Part shown: one piece after another, positions 1-7,810 of the stretch
Layout of the letters: each line of letters begins with the position of its first letter
Numbering within the stretch: position 1 is the first letter of the stretch
Assembly (NCBI GenBank): GCA_964549945.1
Contig: CAZJXD010000104.1
Coordinates: 1-17,016, forward strand
DNA: 17,016 bases
Source: B25-G16 sp964549945
GTDB lineage: Bacteria > Desulfobacterota > DSM-4660 > Desulfatiglandales > B25-G16
Direction of reading: 5' to 3'
Position numbers and translations under genes: made by a program
Notes under the pieces: model-generated
What the model saw: the letters and a program-made list of their open reading frames with translations, nothing else
Databases searched by the model: none
Told to the model about the DNA's origin: nothing

Positions 1-23
1 GTATCATTTGTGGGAAAATCTCT

Positions 24-50
24 TTGACATCTCTCGATAAATTTGATATT
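24..50 (+). promoter_or_regulatory. possible promoter of the cytochrome gene
   Basis: A perfect -35 hexamer TTGACA (24-29) is followed by GATATT (45-50) as a possible -10. The 15-bp spacer is shorter than the usual 16-18 bp and the -10 matches TATAAT only partly. It lies about 45 bp upstream of the cytochrome start codon. It is a weak prediction, and the true promoter could lie before the window. Confidence 0.3.
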
Positions 51-96
51 GGGTGCCAGATCACTGTACCGGATATTGTGAGGGGAGGCTTTACGC

Positions 97-1431
97 ATGA
101 ACTACTTGCTACGCATTGCCTTGATCCTTGTTTTTTCTCTTTTTCTTATTCCAGCTCAATCACCTAAAAGCCAGGCATATGAGGATACCCAGTGCTTTCA
201 ATGCCATACCAGTGCCAAACAGCTCATTGAGATTACCAGGGAAATTGCTAAAACCAGGCCTGCGGTGACCTCCTCGGAAACAGAAGGGGAGGGGTGAGGC
301 GGCGCTGTGGAGCCGTTGGCCCCACACGAGAAGCTCTTCGTTGACAGCGAGATTGTAAATGATGAGTACCATGGTGGGATCGCGTGCCACGATTGCCACG
401 GCGGCAACCCCGAGGATCCCAACTGGAAGACCGCCCACAAGGGTGTGGTGAGGGATCCCACCTATCCTGACGCCACCTCTGCCTGCGGCGATTGCCACGA
501 TGAGATCAGCGAGAATTGCCGGACAAGCCTTCACGTAAGCCTTAGGCCTTATAAGGTAATCATCGATAAGAGGGCTAGTAACAGCGCCTTTATCCACAAC
601 AAGTTGGCAGGCGCGATGAAGGTGCATTGCTATACCTGCCACAGCAGCTGTGGCCAGTGCCACATCAGCAGGCCCGATTCAGTCGGCGGAGGCTTCTTGG
701 AGGCCCATCTCTTCAAGAGGAAACCCCCCATGCAAGAAGTTTGTACTGCCTGTCATGGAAGCAGGATAGAGAAGGAATACTTAGGGGGGCATGAGGGTAC
801 ATCTCCTAGCATACACCGGAAGAAGTACATGAAGTGCGACAAGTGCCACACCGGCGAGGAGATGCACGGCGATGGAAAGGAGTATGCCAACAGATTCGAG
901 GTAGAAAATGGGCCGAGGTGCGTCGATTGCCACGAGAGTATCTATGACAGAGACGCAAAGAACGTGATAACCCACAGGATTCATAAGGACGAGACGAGTT
1001 GCCATGTGTGCCATTCCCAGCCATATAACAATTGTGCTGCCTGCCATGTGGGGAAGGATAAAAATGGCCTCGCATTTTATAAGACAAAGGGCTCCTGGTT
1101 TGCCTTTAAAATCGGGCTTAATCCATCAAGATCCGAGAAGAGACCCGAGAAGTTCGTCACCCTGAGGCATGTGCCGGTTTACCCGGGGACATTCGATTTT
1201 TATGTGAACAATGCATTGAGCAACTTCAACACCGTGCCCACATGGAAACTGGCCACGCCTCATAATATCCTGTTGAAGACGCCGCAGAACTCCAGCTGCA
1301 ATGCATGCCATGGGAATGAATCGATTTTCCTGCTCGACAAGGATGTGCAGGTCCACGAGAAAGAGGCGAACAAGGACGTAATTGTCCCTGCCAACCTGGT
1401 ACCAAGAAAACAAAAGTGGCAGCCCGAATAG
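97..1431 (+). CDS. exported undecahaem cytochrome c, predicted selenoprotein (in-frame TGA at 295-297)
   Basis: One reading frame runs from ATG 97 to TAG 1431 (444 residues) and is broken only by TGA at 295-297 (residue 67). A strong ribosome site (GGGGAGG, 82-88) precedes ATG 97. Residues 1-27 form a Sec signal peptide (hydrophobic core, cleavage near SQA|YE). Eleven CxxCH haem-attachment motifs are visible: CFQCH at residue 33 before the TGA, and ten after it (CHDCH, CGDCH, CYTCH, CGQCH, CTACH, CDKCH, CVDCH, CHVCH, CAACH, CNACH). The part after the TGA has no signal peptide of its own and could not receive haem as a separate product, because c-type haems are attached outside the cytoplasm. 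The frame is kept across the TGA and a SECIS-like hairpin follows at the right distance, so I read the TGA as selenocysteine. The formate dehydrogenase next door also needs Sec decoding. Probable role: periplasmic electron transfer or a redox enzyme; the substrate is unknown. The alternative is a nonsense mutation. Confidence 0.75.
295..326 (+). promoter_or_regulatory. Sec UGA codon and candidate bacterial SECIS hairpin in the cytochrome gene
   Basis: After TGA 295-297 the mRNA can fold as TGTGG (306-310), A311, GCC (312-314), loop GTT (315-317), GGC (318-320), C321, CCACA (322-326). That is 5 bp, one A.C mismatch, then 3 bp. The apical loop begins 18 nt after the UGA with G as its first base. 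Known bacterial SECIS elements sit directly downstream of the UGA, with a small G-containing loop at about this distance, as in E. coli fdhF. The hairpin also buries GTG 307, the only alternative start nearby. Confidence 0.6.
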
Positions 1432-1461
1432 GATTTGAATTACAGGTATTGATTTGCTAGG

Positions 1462-1475
1462 TTTCCTATAGGAAA
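1462..1475. promoter_or_regulatory. 14-bp perfect palindrome, possible operator
   Basis: TTTCCTATAGGAAA is exactly self-complementary. It sits 31 bp after the cytochrome stop codon and 123 bp before the rhodanese start. It has no following T-run, so it is not an obvious terminator. A dimeric regulator site is possible, but a single copy cannot establish that. Confidence 0.25.
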
Positions 1476-1598
1476 AAATCCCCATGAAAGGAGGTGAAGA
1501 AACGCATTTATGACATAAGAAGTGTATTCCATGTGCGATATTGTGTTTTATATGATGAGAATAGCACCAAAAGATTAACACGAAAGGGGTAAAAAGAG

Positions 1599-2036
1599 AT
1601 GAAAAGAAAGAATCTACTGTTAATAATTGCGTTGCTGATCTCTATTTTATTTGCCTTTAATGGATCTTTGGCATTGGCTCAGGATATGACCGCCAAGGAT
1701 CTGGTGGCCGAGGCACAGAAAAATATCACTATGCTCTCGGTGGCAGACGCCAAGGCCCTTCTTGATAAAGGCGGGGTTCTCTTCATCGATTGCCGAGAGT
1801 CAAACGAGTATAAATCAGGGCACGTACCGGGAGCAATAAATATCCCCAGGGGCCTCCTCGAGTTCCAGATTGGCAGTAAAATCACTGAGAAGAACGCGCA
1901 GGTGGTGATGTATTGCAAGTCCGGCGGTCGAGCCTCCCTTGCATGTTGCAGTATTCAAAGGATGGGCTACAAGAACGTCAAAAACATGGACGGTGGCTGG
2001 CAGGCCTGGGCAAAGGCGGGCTATCCAGTGGAGTAA
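1599..2036 (+). CDS. exported single-domain rhodanese
   Basis: A protein of 145 residues. Residues 1-27 form a Sec signal peptide (basic KRK, long hydrophobic core, cleavage after ALA), so the enzyme should be periplasmic. The rhodanese fold follows: FIDCRE at 62-67, GHVPGAINIP at 74-83, and the active-site loop YCKSGGRA with catalytic Cys106 and Arg111. The protein ends in the usual GGWQAW...GYPV region. Rhodaneses carry persulfide sulfur, and in some organisms selenium, on the catalytic Cys. Extra cysteines (65, 116, 117) lie near it. The ribosome site is AAAGGGG (1583-1589). The gene lies 167 bp after the cytochrome gene in the same direction, with no clear terminator between them, so co-transcription is plausible. 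A periplasmic sulfur- or selenium-handling partner of the cytochrome is an inference. The family call is firm; the physiological substrate is unknown. Confidence 0.88.
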   Translation: MKRKNLLLIIALLISILFAFNGSLALAQDMTAKDLVAEAQKNITMLSVADAKALLDKGGVLFIDCRESNEYKSGHVPGAINIPRGLLEFQIGSKITEKNAQVVMYCKSGGRASLACCSIQRMGYKNVKNMDGGWQAWAKAGYPVE

Positions 2037-2076
2037 CTATCCTCGACCATAACTTGCGCTCTGCGAAGAGCCCACC

Positions 2077-2108
2077 AAAATACCTCGTGTGAAGACACGG
2101 GGTATTTT
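2077..2108 (+). terminator. probable intrinsic terminator after the cytochrome-rhodanese unit
   Basis: A 14-bp stem (2077-2090 with 2095-2108; AAAATACC pairs with GGTATTTT, one G.T pair inside) closes a GAAG loop. The right arm ends in TTTT, so the U-rich tail lies within the stem. It is placed 40 bp after the rhodanese stop and just before the formate dehydrogenase promoter. Confidence 0.65.
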
Positions 2109-2121
2109 AGTGAAAAGGGTA

Positions 2122-2152
2122 TTGACAATTTAATTTTTTTAAGAATGATAAT
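2122..2152 (+). promoter_or_regulatory. sigma-70-type promoter upstream of formate dehydrogenase
   Basis: A perfect TTGACA (2122-2127) is followed by GATAAT (2147-2152), five of six matches to the -10 consensus, with a long 19-bp spacer. An overlapping ATGATA at 2145 gives a 17-bp spacer. It would leave a leader of about 125 nt before the fdhA start. Confidence 0.5.
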
Positions 2153-2207
2153 GGGTAAGCCCTTTATAAATGTTCTATTTTAACGAATCAACCAGTAAAT
2201 TCCATAC

Positions 2208-2220
2208 AAGGAGGTGGAGA
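2208..2220 (+). promoter_or_regulatory. Shine-Dalgarno-like leader motif without a clear gene
   Basis: AAGGAGGTGGAGA is a near-perfect complement of the 16S anti-SD, 67 bp upstream of the fdhA start. A GTG overlapping it (2214-2216) opens a 25-codon frame that ends at TGA 2289-2291, overlapping the fdhA ATG as ATGA. A near-copy (AAGGAGGTGAAGA, 1488-1500) sits before the rhodanese gene. The SD abuts the GTG too closely for normal initiation, so translation of the leader is doubtful. Confidence 0.25.
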
Positions 2221-2287
2221 GAGAAAAGAACAGGCTTTCACGAGAGACAACTACCACATCTATTAATGAACAGAAAGGAGACGGAGT

Positions 2288-5200
2288 ATGAAGGTAAATA
2301 GACGCGAGTTCCTAAAGATCTCCGCGGGCACCGCAGCGGGCGTGATGGCCCTCGGTTTGGGCATGGACCTGAAACCTGTCAAATCATATGCCCAGACCTT
2401 GAGGATCCGGTATGCGCAGGAGTCCACCACGATCTGCCCGTACTGCGCGGTTGGCTGTGGAATTATCGTCCACACCAGCAAAGGCGCGAGCGGCAGGGTC
2501 ATCAATACGGAGGGCGATCCTGACCATCCCATAAATGAGGGCAGCCTCTGTTCGAAGGGCGCAGCCCTCAGTCAGCTGGTGAACAACAAGGATCGGTTGG
2601 TAACACCTCTCTACCGCAAGCCTTATAGCCATGCGTGGCAGAAGGTTTCCTGGGATTGGGCCCTTTACAAGATCGCGCTCAATATCAAGAAGACCAGGGA
2701 TGAAACCTTCATCTACAAGAACAGCAAGGGCCAGGTCGTGAACCGAACGGAGGCGATCGCCCACGTTGGAAGTGCTGCGCTGGATAACGAGGAGTGCTGG
2801 CCCCTCCAGGCAATGATGAGGGCTATGGGTCTGGTCTATATCGAGCACCAGGCTCGTATCTGACACAGCGCCACGGTTGCGGCTCTGGCAGAGTCGTTCG
2901 GACGCGGCGCGATGACTAATCACTGGATCGATCTCAAGAACAGTGATTGTATCTTAATCATGGGTTCCAACGCTGCGGAAAACCACCCCATCTCATTCAA
3001 GTGGGTAGGAGAGGCCATGAAAGAACGAGGAAAGCTTATCAGCGTAGACCCCCGATTTACACGCACCTCCTCGAAGGCCGATTTCTACGCCTCGCTCAGA
3101 TCGGGTACGGATATCGCCTTCCTGGGGGGTATGATCAAGTATATTATCAACAACAACAAATACTTCACCGAATACGTTGCCGAGTATACCAATGCACCGT
3201 TTATCCTGAGCGATAAGTATGAGTTCAAGGACGGGCTCTTCTCAGGTTATGACCCCACCACCCGGAAGTATGACAGGAGCATGTGGGCCTTTGAGATGGA
3301 TGCGAACGGTGTTCCAAAGAAGGACAGGACCCTCCAGGATCCCCGATGCGTATTCCAGCAGCTAGCGAAGCACTATAGCAGGTACGACATTGATACCGTA
3401 TCGGCGATTACCGGAACCCCGGAAGAGGACCTTCTGAAGGTCTATGAACTGTATTCGTCTACCGGGGCAAAGGAAAAGGCAGGCACCATCATGTATGCCA
3501 TGGGATGGACCCAGCATACAGTGGGCGTCCAAAACATCCGAGCAATGGCCATTATCCAGCTTCTGCTCGGCAATATAGGCGTTGCCGGCGGCGGCGTGAA
3601 TGCCCTGAGAGGCGAGTCCAATGTCCAGGGCTCCACCGACCACTGTATCCTCTATCACATATGGCCCGGGTACCTGGCCACCCCGAGCACCACGTGGCCA
3701 ACCCTTGATGACTACCTCACCAGAAGGCCCAAGAGCAATGATCCCTTGAGCGCGAACTGGTGGCAGAATGAGCCCAAGTACATGGTGAGCCTGCTGAAGT
3801 CCTTCTTCGGCAGGAGGGCGAGGCCGGAGAACGAGTTCGGGTATCAGTGGATGCCCAAGGTGGATGCGGACAAGTCCTACAGCTGGCTCGATATCTTCGA
3901 TGAGATGTACAAGGGCACCATCAAGGGTTTCCTCGCGTGGGGCCAGAACCCGGCATGCTCAGGTGCCAATGCGAACAAGACGAGACAGGCATTGGCCAAG
4001 CTGGATTGGCTGGTGAACGTGAATATCTTCGACAATGAGACGGGCTCCTTCTGGAAAGGCCCTGAAATGGATCCGAAGACGATCAAAACAGAGGTATTCA
4101 TGCTTCCCTGCGCGGTTTCCGTGGAGAAAGAGGGTTCCATTACCAACAGCGGCCGCTGGATGCAGTGGCGGTACAGGGCAGCAGAGCCGCCCGGCGATGC
4201 GAGACCGGACGGGGATATCATGATGGATCTCTTCAAGAAGGTGAGATACCTCTACCGGAGGGATGCGAATGCGGTATTTCCCGATCCTATCCTCAACCTC
4301 AAGTGGGACTACACTACCAAAGGGGCGTTCGACTCCCACAAAGTGGCCAAGGAGATCAATGGCTATTTCCTGAAGGATGTGACCATAGGTGATAAAACCT
4401 TCAAGAGAGGCAGCTTGGTCCCCAGCTTCGCATACCTCCAGGCAGACGGTTCGACCAGCAGCGCTAACTGGCTCTACTGCAACTCCTACACGGATAAGGG
4501 GAATATGGCTGCCAGACGAACGAGGGAGAAGTCAGGCATAGGATTGAATCCCGAGTGGGCCTGGTGCTGGCCGGTGAACAGGCGCATTATCTACAACCGA
4601 GCCTCTGTGGATGAATACGGAAAGCCCTGGAATCCAGAGCATCCCGTGATCAAATGGGACGGGGGAAAATGGGTTGGAGATGTGCCGGACGGCGGCTGGC
4701 CTCCGATGCTCAATCCAGATGGCACGCCCAATCCCAAAACCAGGTATCCCTTCATCATGAAAGAAGAGGGGTATGCCAATATCTTCGGCCCTGGCAGGAC
4801 AGATGGTCCGTTTCCCGAGCACTACGAGCCACTGGAATGTCCTGTGGAGAAGAACCTCTTGTCCGGACAGCTCATCAACCCCACGGCCCCCATCTACGGA
4901 ACCGAGATGGATGTCTACAGGACGTGTGATCCCAGGTACCCCTTCGTGGGCACCACCTACAGGGTGAGCGAGCACTGGCAGACCGGTGTGATGACCAGAT
5001 GGCAGCCGTGGTTGCTGGAGACTCAGCCGCAGGTCTTCGTGGAGATGAGCCCGGAGCTTGCCTCGCTCAGGGGAATAGAGAACGGTGAGAGGGTTATTGT
5101 GGAATCGGCTCGTGGAAAGATCGAGGCAGTTGCCATTGTCACCCATCGGTTCAGGCCTTTCAAGATTCAGGGTAATGTGATCCATCAGGTAGGGGTACCA

Positions 5201-5329
5201 TGGCACTATGGTTGGGTCCACCCCAAGGATGGCGGCGATTCCGCCAACCTCCTGACCCCTTCCACGGGGGATCCCAACACGAGGATACCTGAGACAAAGG
5301 CCTTTATGGTTAATGTGAGAAAGATGTAA
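2288..5329 (+). CDS. fdnG: periplasmic formate dehydrogenase catalytic subunit, Mo/W-bis-MGD selenoprotein
   Basis: Catalyses oxidation of formate to CO2 at a molybdenum or tungsten bis-pterin centre, or the reverse. One frame of 1013 residues, interrupted only by TGA 2861-2863 (residue 192). The context ARI-U-HSATVAALAESFGRGAM aligns with the Sec site of E. coli FdnG, where Sec is the metal ligand and the next His is catalytic. A Tat signal is clear at the N terminus (NRREFLK, residues 4-10, then a hydrophobic stretch), so the folded enzyme is exported. The [4Fe-4S] site is Cys50, 53, 57 and 88 (CPYCAVGC...CSKG). The C-terminal molybdopterin-dinucleotide-binding domain is present, and the length is close to E. 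coli FdnG. The ribosome site is AAAGGAG, 8 bp before ATG. The iron-sulfur subunit follows after 13 bp. Standard gene callers will split the gene at the UGA. The symbol is given by similarity; fdhA is an equally used name. Confidence 0.95.
2861..2897 (+). promoter_or_regulatory. Sec UGA codon and SECIS hairpin in formate dehydrogenase
   Basis: UGA 2861-2863 is followed by an 8-bp hairpin: GCGGCTCT (2879-2886), loop GGC (2887-2889), AGAGTCGT (2890-2897), with two wobble pairs. The loop starts 24 nt after the UGA and begins with GG, consistent with bacterial SECIS elements that recruit SelB with Sec-tRNA. The protein context makes the Sec reading secure; the exact fold is my prediction. Confidence 0.75.
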
Positions 5330-5342
5330 AGGAGGTAATCCG

Positions 5343-6092
5343 ATGGAAGGAAAGGCATTTTTCATTGATACTACCCTGTGTACAGGGTGCAGGGGTTGTC
5401 AGGTTGCCTGCAAGCAGTGGAATCAACTCCCGGCGACCAAGACCCAAAACAGGGGAGGGTTCCAGAATCCTGAGGATCTCTCCTTTTACACCTACAAACT
5501 GGTGCGTTTTTCCGAATACAGGGGAAGTGACGATAAACCGGTGTGGTACTTCTTCCCCGATCAGTGCAGGCATTGCCTTGAACCGCCCTGTAAGGAGATT
5601 CCGGAGAATCCCGATGCTATTATTATTGATCAGCTCACCGGCGCGGTGCTGTATACGGATAAATTGAGGAAGGAGAACAGCCAGGATGTAAGGGAATCGT
5701 GCCCCTATAATATCCCAAGGGCGGAGAAAGGGACCGGCTACATGGCGAAGTGCACCATGTGCGTGGACAGGGTCCATAATGGGCTTCTGCCTGCCTGCGT
5801 CAAGACCTGCCCGACGGGGGCCATGAACTTCGGTGATCGAGGCGAGATGGTAGCCTTGGCCAAAGAGCGCTTGGCCGAGGCGAAATCAAAGTTCCCCAAT
5901 GCGGCGGTGACTGGCCTTGAGGACGTGAGGGCCTTTTATCTCTTGGCGGATGAGCCTTCCAAGTACTATGAGTATGCGCACGCCACGATCACGCCAATGG
6001 GGATAGACCGAAAGACGGCCCTAAAGAGGATCGCCAGGCCCCTGAGGGAGCTATCCAAAGAGTGGCAGGTGCTCAAGGGATTGGCTGGTTAG
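5343..6092 (+). CDS. fdnH: formate dehydrogenase iron-sulfur subunit, soluble three-cluster type
   Basis: Electron-transfer subunit of 249 residues that takes electrons from the catalytic subunit. It begins with CTGCRGCQVAC (Cys13, 16, 19, 23), then CRHCLEPPC (75, 78, 83), a single Cys120 (CPYNIPR), CTMC (137, 140) and ACVKTC (152, 156). That is twelve cysteines, enough for three [4Fe-4S] clusters. E. coli FdnH has sixteen; here the fourth Cys of the second group (Pro87) and three of the four in the CxxCxxCxxxC group before Cys120 are missing. The C terminus has no membrane helix and ends in a charged helix. This matches the dimeric periplasmic enzymes of Desulfovibrio, whose beta subunit has three clusters. 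The protein lacks a signal peptide and is presumably exported with the Tat-bearing partner. The ribosome site AAAGGAGG lies just before ATG and overlaps the end of the upstream gene. Confidence 0.93.
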   Translation: MEGKAFFIDTTLCTGCRGCQVACKQWNQLPATKTQNRGGFQNPEDLSFYTYKLVRFSEYRGSDDKPVWYFFPDQCRHCLEPPCKEIPENPDAIIIDQLTGAVLYTDKLRKENSQDVRESCPYNIPRAEKGTGYMAKCTMCVDRVHNGLLPACVKTCPTGAMNFGDRGEMVALAKERLAEAKSKFPNAAVTGLEDVRAFYLLADEPSKYYEYAHATITPMGIDRKTALKRIARPLRELSKEWQVLKGLAG

Positions 6093-6107
6093 GGAAACTG
6101 CTCACAA

Positions 6108-6147
6108 AAAAGGGGTGCCCATGAGATATTGAAGGGGCACCCTTTTT
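6108..6147 (+). terminator. intrinsic terminator after the formate dehydrogenase genes
   Basis: AAAAGGGGTGCCC (6108-6120) pairs with GGGCACCCTTTTT (6135-6147) across a 14-nt loop: 13 bp with one G.T pair, a GC-rich core and five Ts at the 3' end. It begins 15 bp after the iron-sulfur subunit stop codon. It should separate the structural genes from fdhE. Confidence 0.85.
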
Positions 6148-6184
6148 ATCACAATTCTACCATGCCCGCGAGGCAATAGGACCG

Positions 6185-7024
6185 ATGGCCGGGAAGCCCT
6201 TAGAGAAGATAGATCGACTCATTCAACAAAAACCCATGTACAAGGAGGCCCTGTCGGTCTACAGGGAATTACTGGGGTTCTTGGATGAGATCCAGCCCGA
6301 GATTGCCTATGAGGAGAAGGACGCGTCAGTTCGCGATATAAAAACGAGGGAAGGGTTTCCCCTGTTCTCAAGGGGGGACTTGCCCATTGACCATGAGGGT
6401 GCCGCCTTGCTATTTCAACGTCTCTTGAAGCATCTGTCCCATACCAAGAGGAAGGACAGGGAGTCATTGGAAAAGGCCTTGAAGAGGGTACAGGGAGAGC
6501 CCAATTGGGTGAGGGAGGTCATAAACGTGTTTCTCTCGGGCGATGAGGCAAGGATCGCCACAATGGCCCAGGAGGTAATGCTCTCGCCAATGGTAGTAAA
6601 GTTCTTGGCATCCATGGCCTTACAGCCTTCAATGAGATCCCTGAGGGAATCGGCGGCAGAAGGGATTCGGGACTCTACCTGGAATTACGGTTACTGTCCC
6701 TTGTGCGGCTCTTCTCCTGACATGGCCTACTTCAGTGATGAGGGGAAGAGGTTCCTCCACTGCGAGCTCTGTGGCCAGGAGTGGCACTATCCACGGCTTA
6801 AATGCCCCTTCTGTAGTGAGGAAAGGGCAAGGAAGCTCGGATACTTCACGAGCGAGGAAGAGGAGGGCTATCGCGTTGATTTTTGCAAGAAATGTAAGCG
6901 CTATATCAAGACCCTGGATATGAGGCTTATCGAGTCCCCTGCGCCTCTTGAGCTGGAGAATCTCGTCACCCTGCACCTGGATATGCTGGCCCATAAACAG
7001 GGATTTAAGGCTTCAGGCGATTAA
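6185..7024 (+). CDS. fdhE: FdhE-family formate dehydrogenase maturation protein
   Basis: A cytoplasmic accessory protein of 279 residues. FdhE is needed for assembly of Tat-exported formate dehydrogenases and is a rubredoxin-like iron protein. The N-terminal half is helical. The C-terminal half carries four CxxC pairs: CPLC (171-174), CELC (193-196), CPFC (207-210) and CKKC (234-237). They lie in the family layout, with WNYGYCPLCGSSP and a YIKTLDMR segment. No signal peptide or membrane segment is present. The start at 6185 has a weak ribosome site (TAGGA). A terminator separates it from the structural genes, so it may have its own promoter, or rely on read-through. Its position directly after a two-subunit formate dehydrogenase supports the role. 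Confidence 0.9.
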   Translation: MAGKPLEKIDRLIQQKPMYKEALSVYRELLGFLDEIQPEIAYEEKDASVRDIKTREGFPLFSRGDLPIDHEGAALLFQRLLKHLSHTKRKDRESLEKALKRVQGEPNWVREVINVFLSGDEARIATMAQEVMLSPMVVKFLASMALQPSMRSLRESAAEGIRDSTWNYGYCPLCGSSPDMAYFSDEGKRFLHCELCGQEWHYPRLKCPFCSEERARKLGYFTSEEEEGYRVDFCKKCKRYIKTLDMRLIESPAPLELENLVTLHLDMLAHKQGFKASGD

Positions 7025-7156
7025 CATCCCCATGCTTAACTGTGAGACTTTTTTATTAATAGCTCACAAGAAAAAATTTATTCATCTGACCAACTTCGGG
7101 AGTGATTAATGGGCGATGTGGTGCGGAAGCAGGCACGCTAGAAATGGAGATTGAAG

Positions 7157-7810
7157 ATGGAAGTCAAGGTAGTCAAACACATCCTCGAGGCGAATGAGCG
7201 CATTGCATTACAGAATAGGACCTTTTTCGATGAAAAGGGGATCGTCGCGATCAACCTCATGGGAAGCCCCGGGGCTGGTAAGACCACGCTCCTTGAGCGA
7301 ACTATAGAGGCGTTGAAAGAGATTACACCTATGGCGGTCATTGAGGGAGACATCACCAGTTCACACGACGCGGAGAGGATAGCCGCACACTCGATTCCCA
7401 CCGTGCAGATCAACACCGGCGGCGCGTGCCACCTCGATGGGAACATGGTGAGGGGCGCCCTCGCAGAGCTTACCCTCGATGGCATAGGGCTCTTGGTGGT
7501 GGAGAATGTGGGAAATCTAGTGTGTCCCGCGGAGTTCAATATCGGGGAGCACCACAAGGCCATGATCATCTCAACCACGGAAGGAGACGATAAACCGGAG
7601 AAGTACCCCCTCATGTTTCAGGTCTCCCAGGTGCTGCTCCTTAACAAGATCGACCTCCTGCCCCACCTGAGCTTCAACATGAAGCGATTCATGGAAGAGG
7701 CACATAAGGTGAACCCAAAGCTTACCGTCATGCCCATCTCCTGCACCACGCGCCAAGGGCTGGAGACCTGGTTCAGATGGCTTGAGGAGAAGACCACACA
7801 AAAGGCATGA
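7157..7810 (+). CDS. hypB: HypB-family GTPase for nickel insertion
   Basis: A SIMIBI-class GTPase of 217 residues. HypB uses GTP hydrolysis with HypA to deliver nickel to NiFe-hydrogenase precursors. Visible motifs are the P-loop GSPGAGKT (36-43), EGDITSSHDAERI, the metal-binding loop GGACHLD (Cys91, His92), VENVGNLVCPAEF (Cys123), EGDDKPEKYP and the base-recognition NKID (163-166). The N-terminal His-rich nickel store and the CxxCGC motif of some HypBs are absent. I chose ATG 7157, which has GGAG at 7146-7149 with a 7-nt gap; a TTG at 7151 in the same frame would leave only 1 nt. No hydrogenase, hypA or other hyp gene is in the window. Its neighbour is fdhE, so it may be part of an accessory cluster or stand alone. 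A different metal client is possible. Confidence 0.92.
   Translation: MEVKVVKHILEANERIALQNRTFFDEKGIVAINLMGSPGAGKTTLLERTIEALKEITPMAVIEGDITSSHDAERIAAHSIPTVQINTGGACHLDGNMVRGALAELTLDGIGLLVVENVGNLVCPAEFNIGEHHKAMIISTTEGDDKPEKYPLMFQVSQVLLLNKIDLLPHLSFNMKRFMEEAHKVNPKLTVMPISCTTRQGLETWFRWLEEKTTQKA

Noticed and set aside
307..1431. Separate cytochrome gene starting at GTG 307
   Set aside because: It would lack a signal peptide despite ten haem sites, the GTG is buried in a hairpin, and the frame is continuous with the exported N-terminal part across the TGA.
1126..1581. Minus-strand open frame of 151 codons across the cytochrome 3' end
   Set aside because: It overlaps conserved haem motifs of the + strand gene and has no recognisable domain or ribosome site.
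2912..5329. Separate 805-residue oxidoreductase starting at ATG 2912
   Set aside because: The start lies inside the conserved formate dehydrogenase domain, directly after the Sec site, and has no ribosome site.
4532..5365. Long minus-strand open frame (277 codons) opposite formate dehydrogenase
   Set aside because: It is antisense to a firmly identified gene, its composition is that of a shadow frame, and it shows no family pattern.
7041..7068. TGTGAG/CTCACA hairpin after fdhE as a terminator
   Set aside because: Only 6 bp around a 16-nt AT-rich loop, with an A-run rather than a T-run after it.
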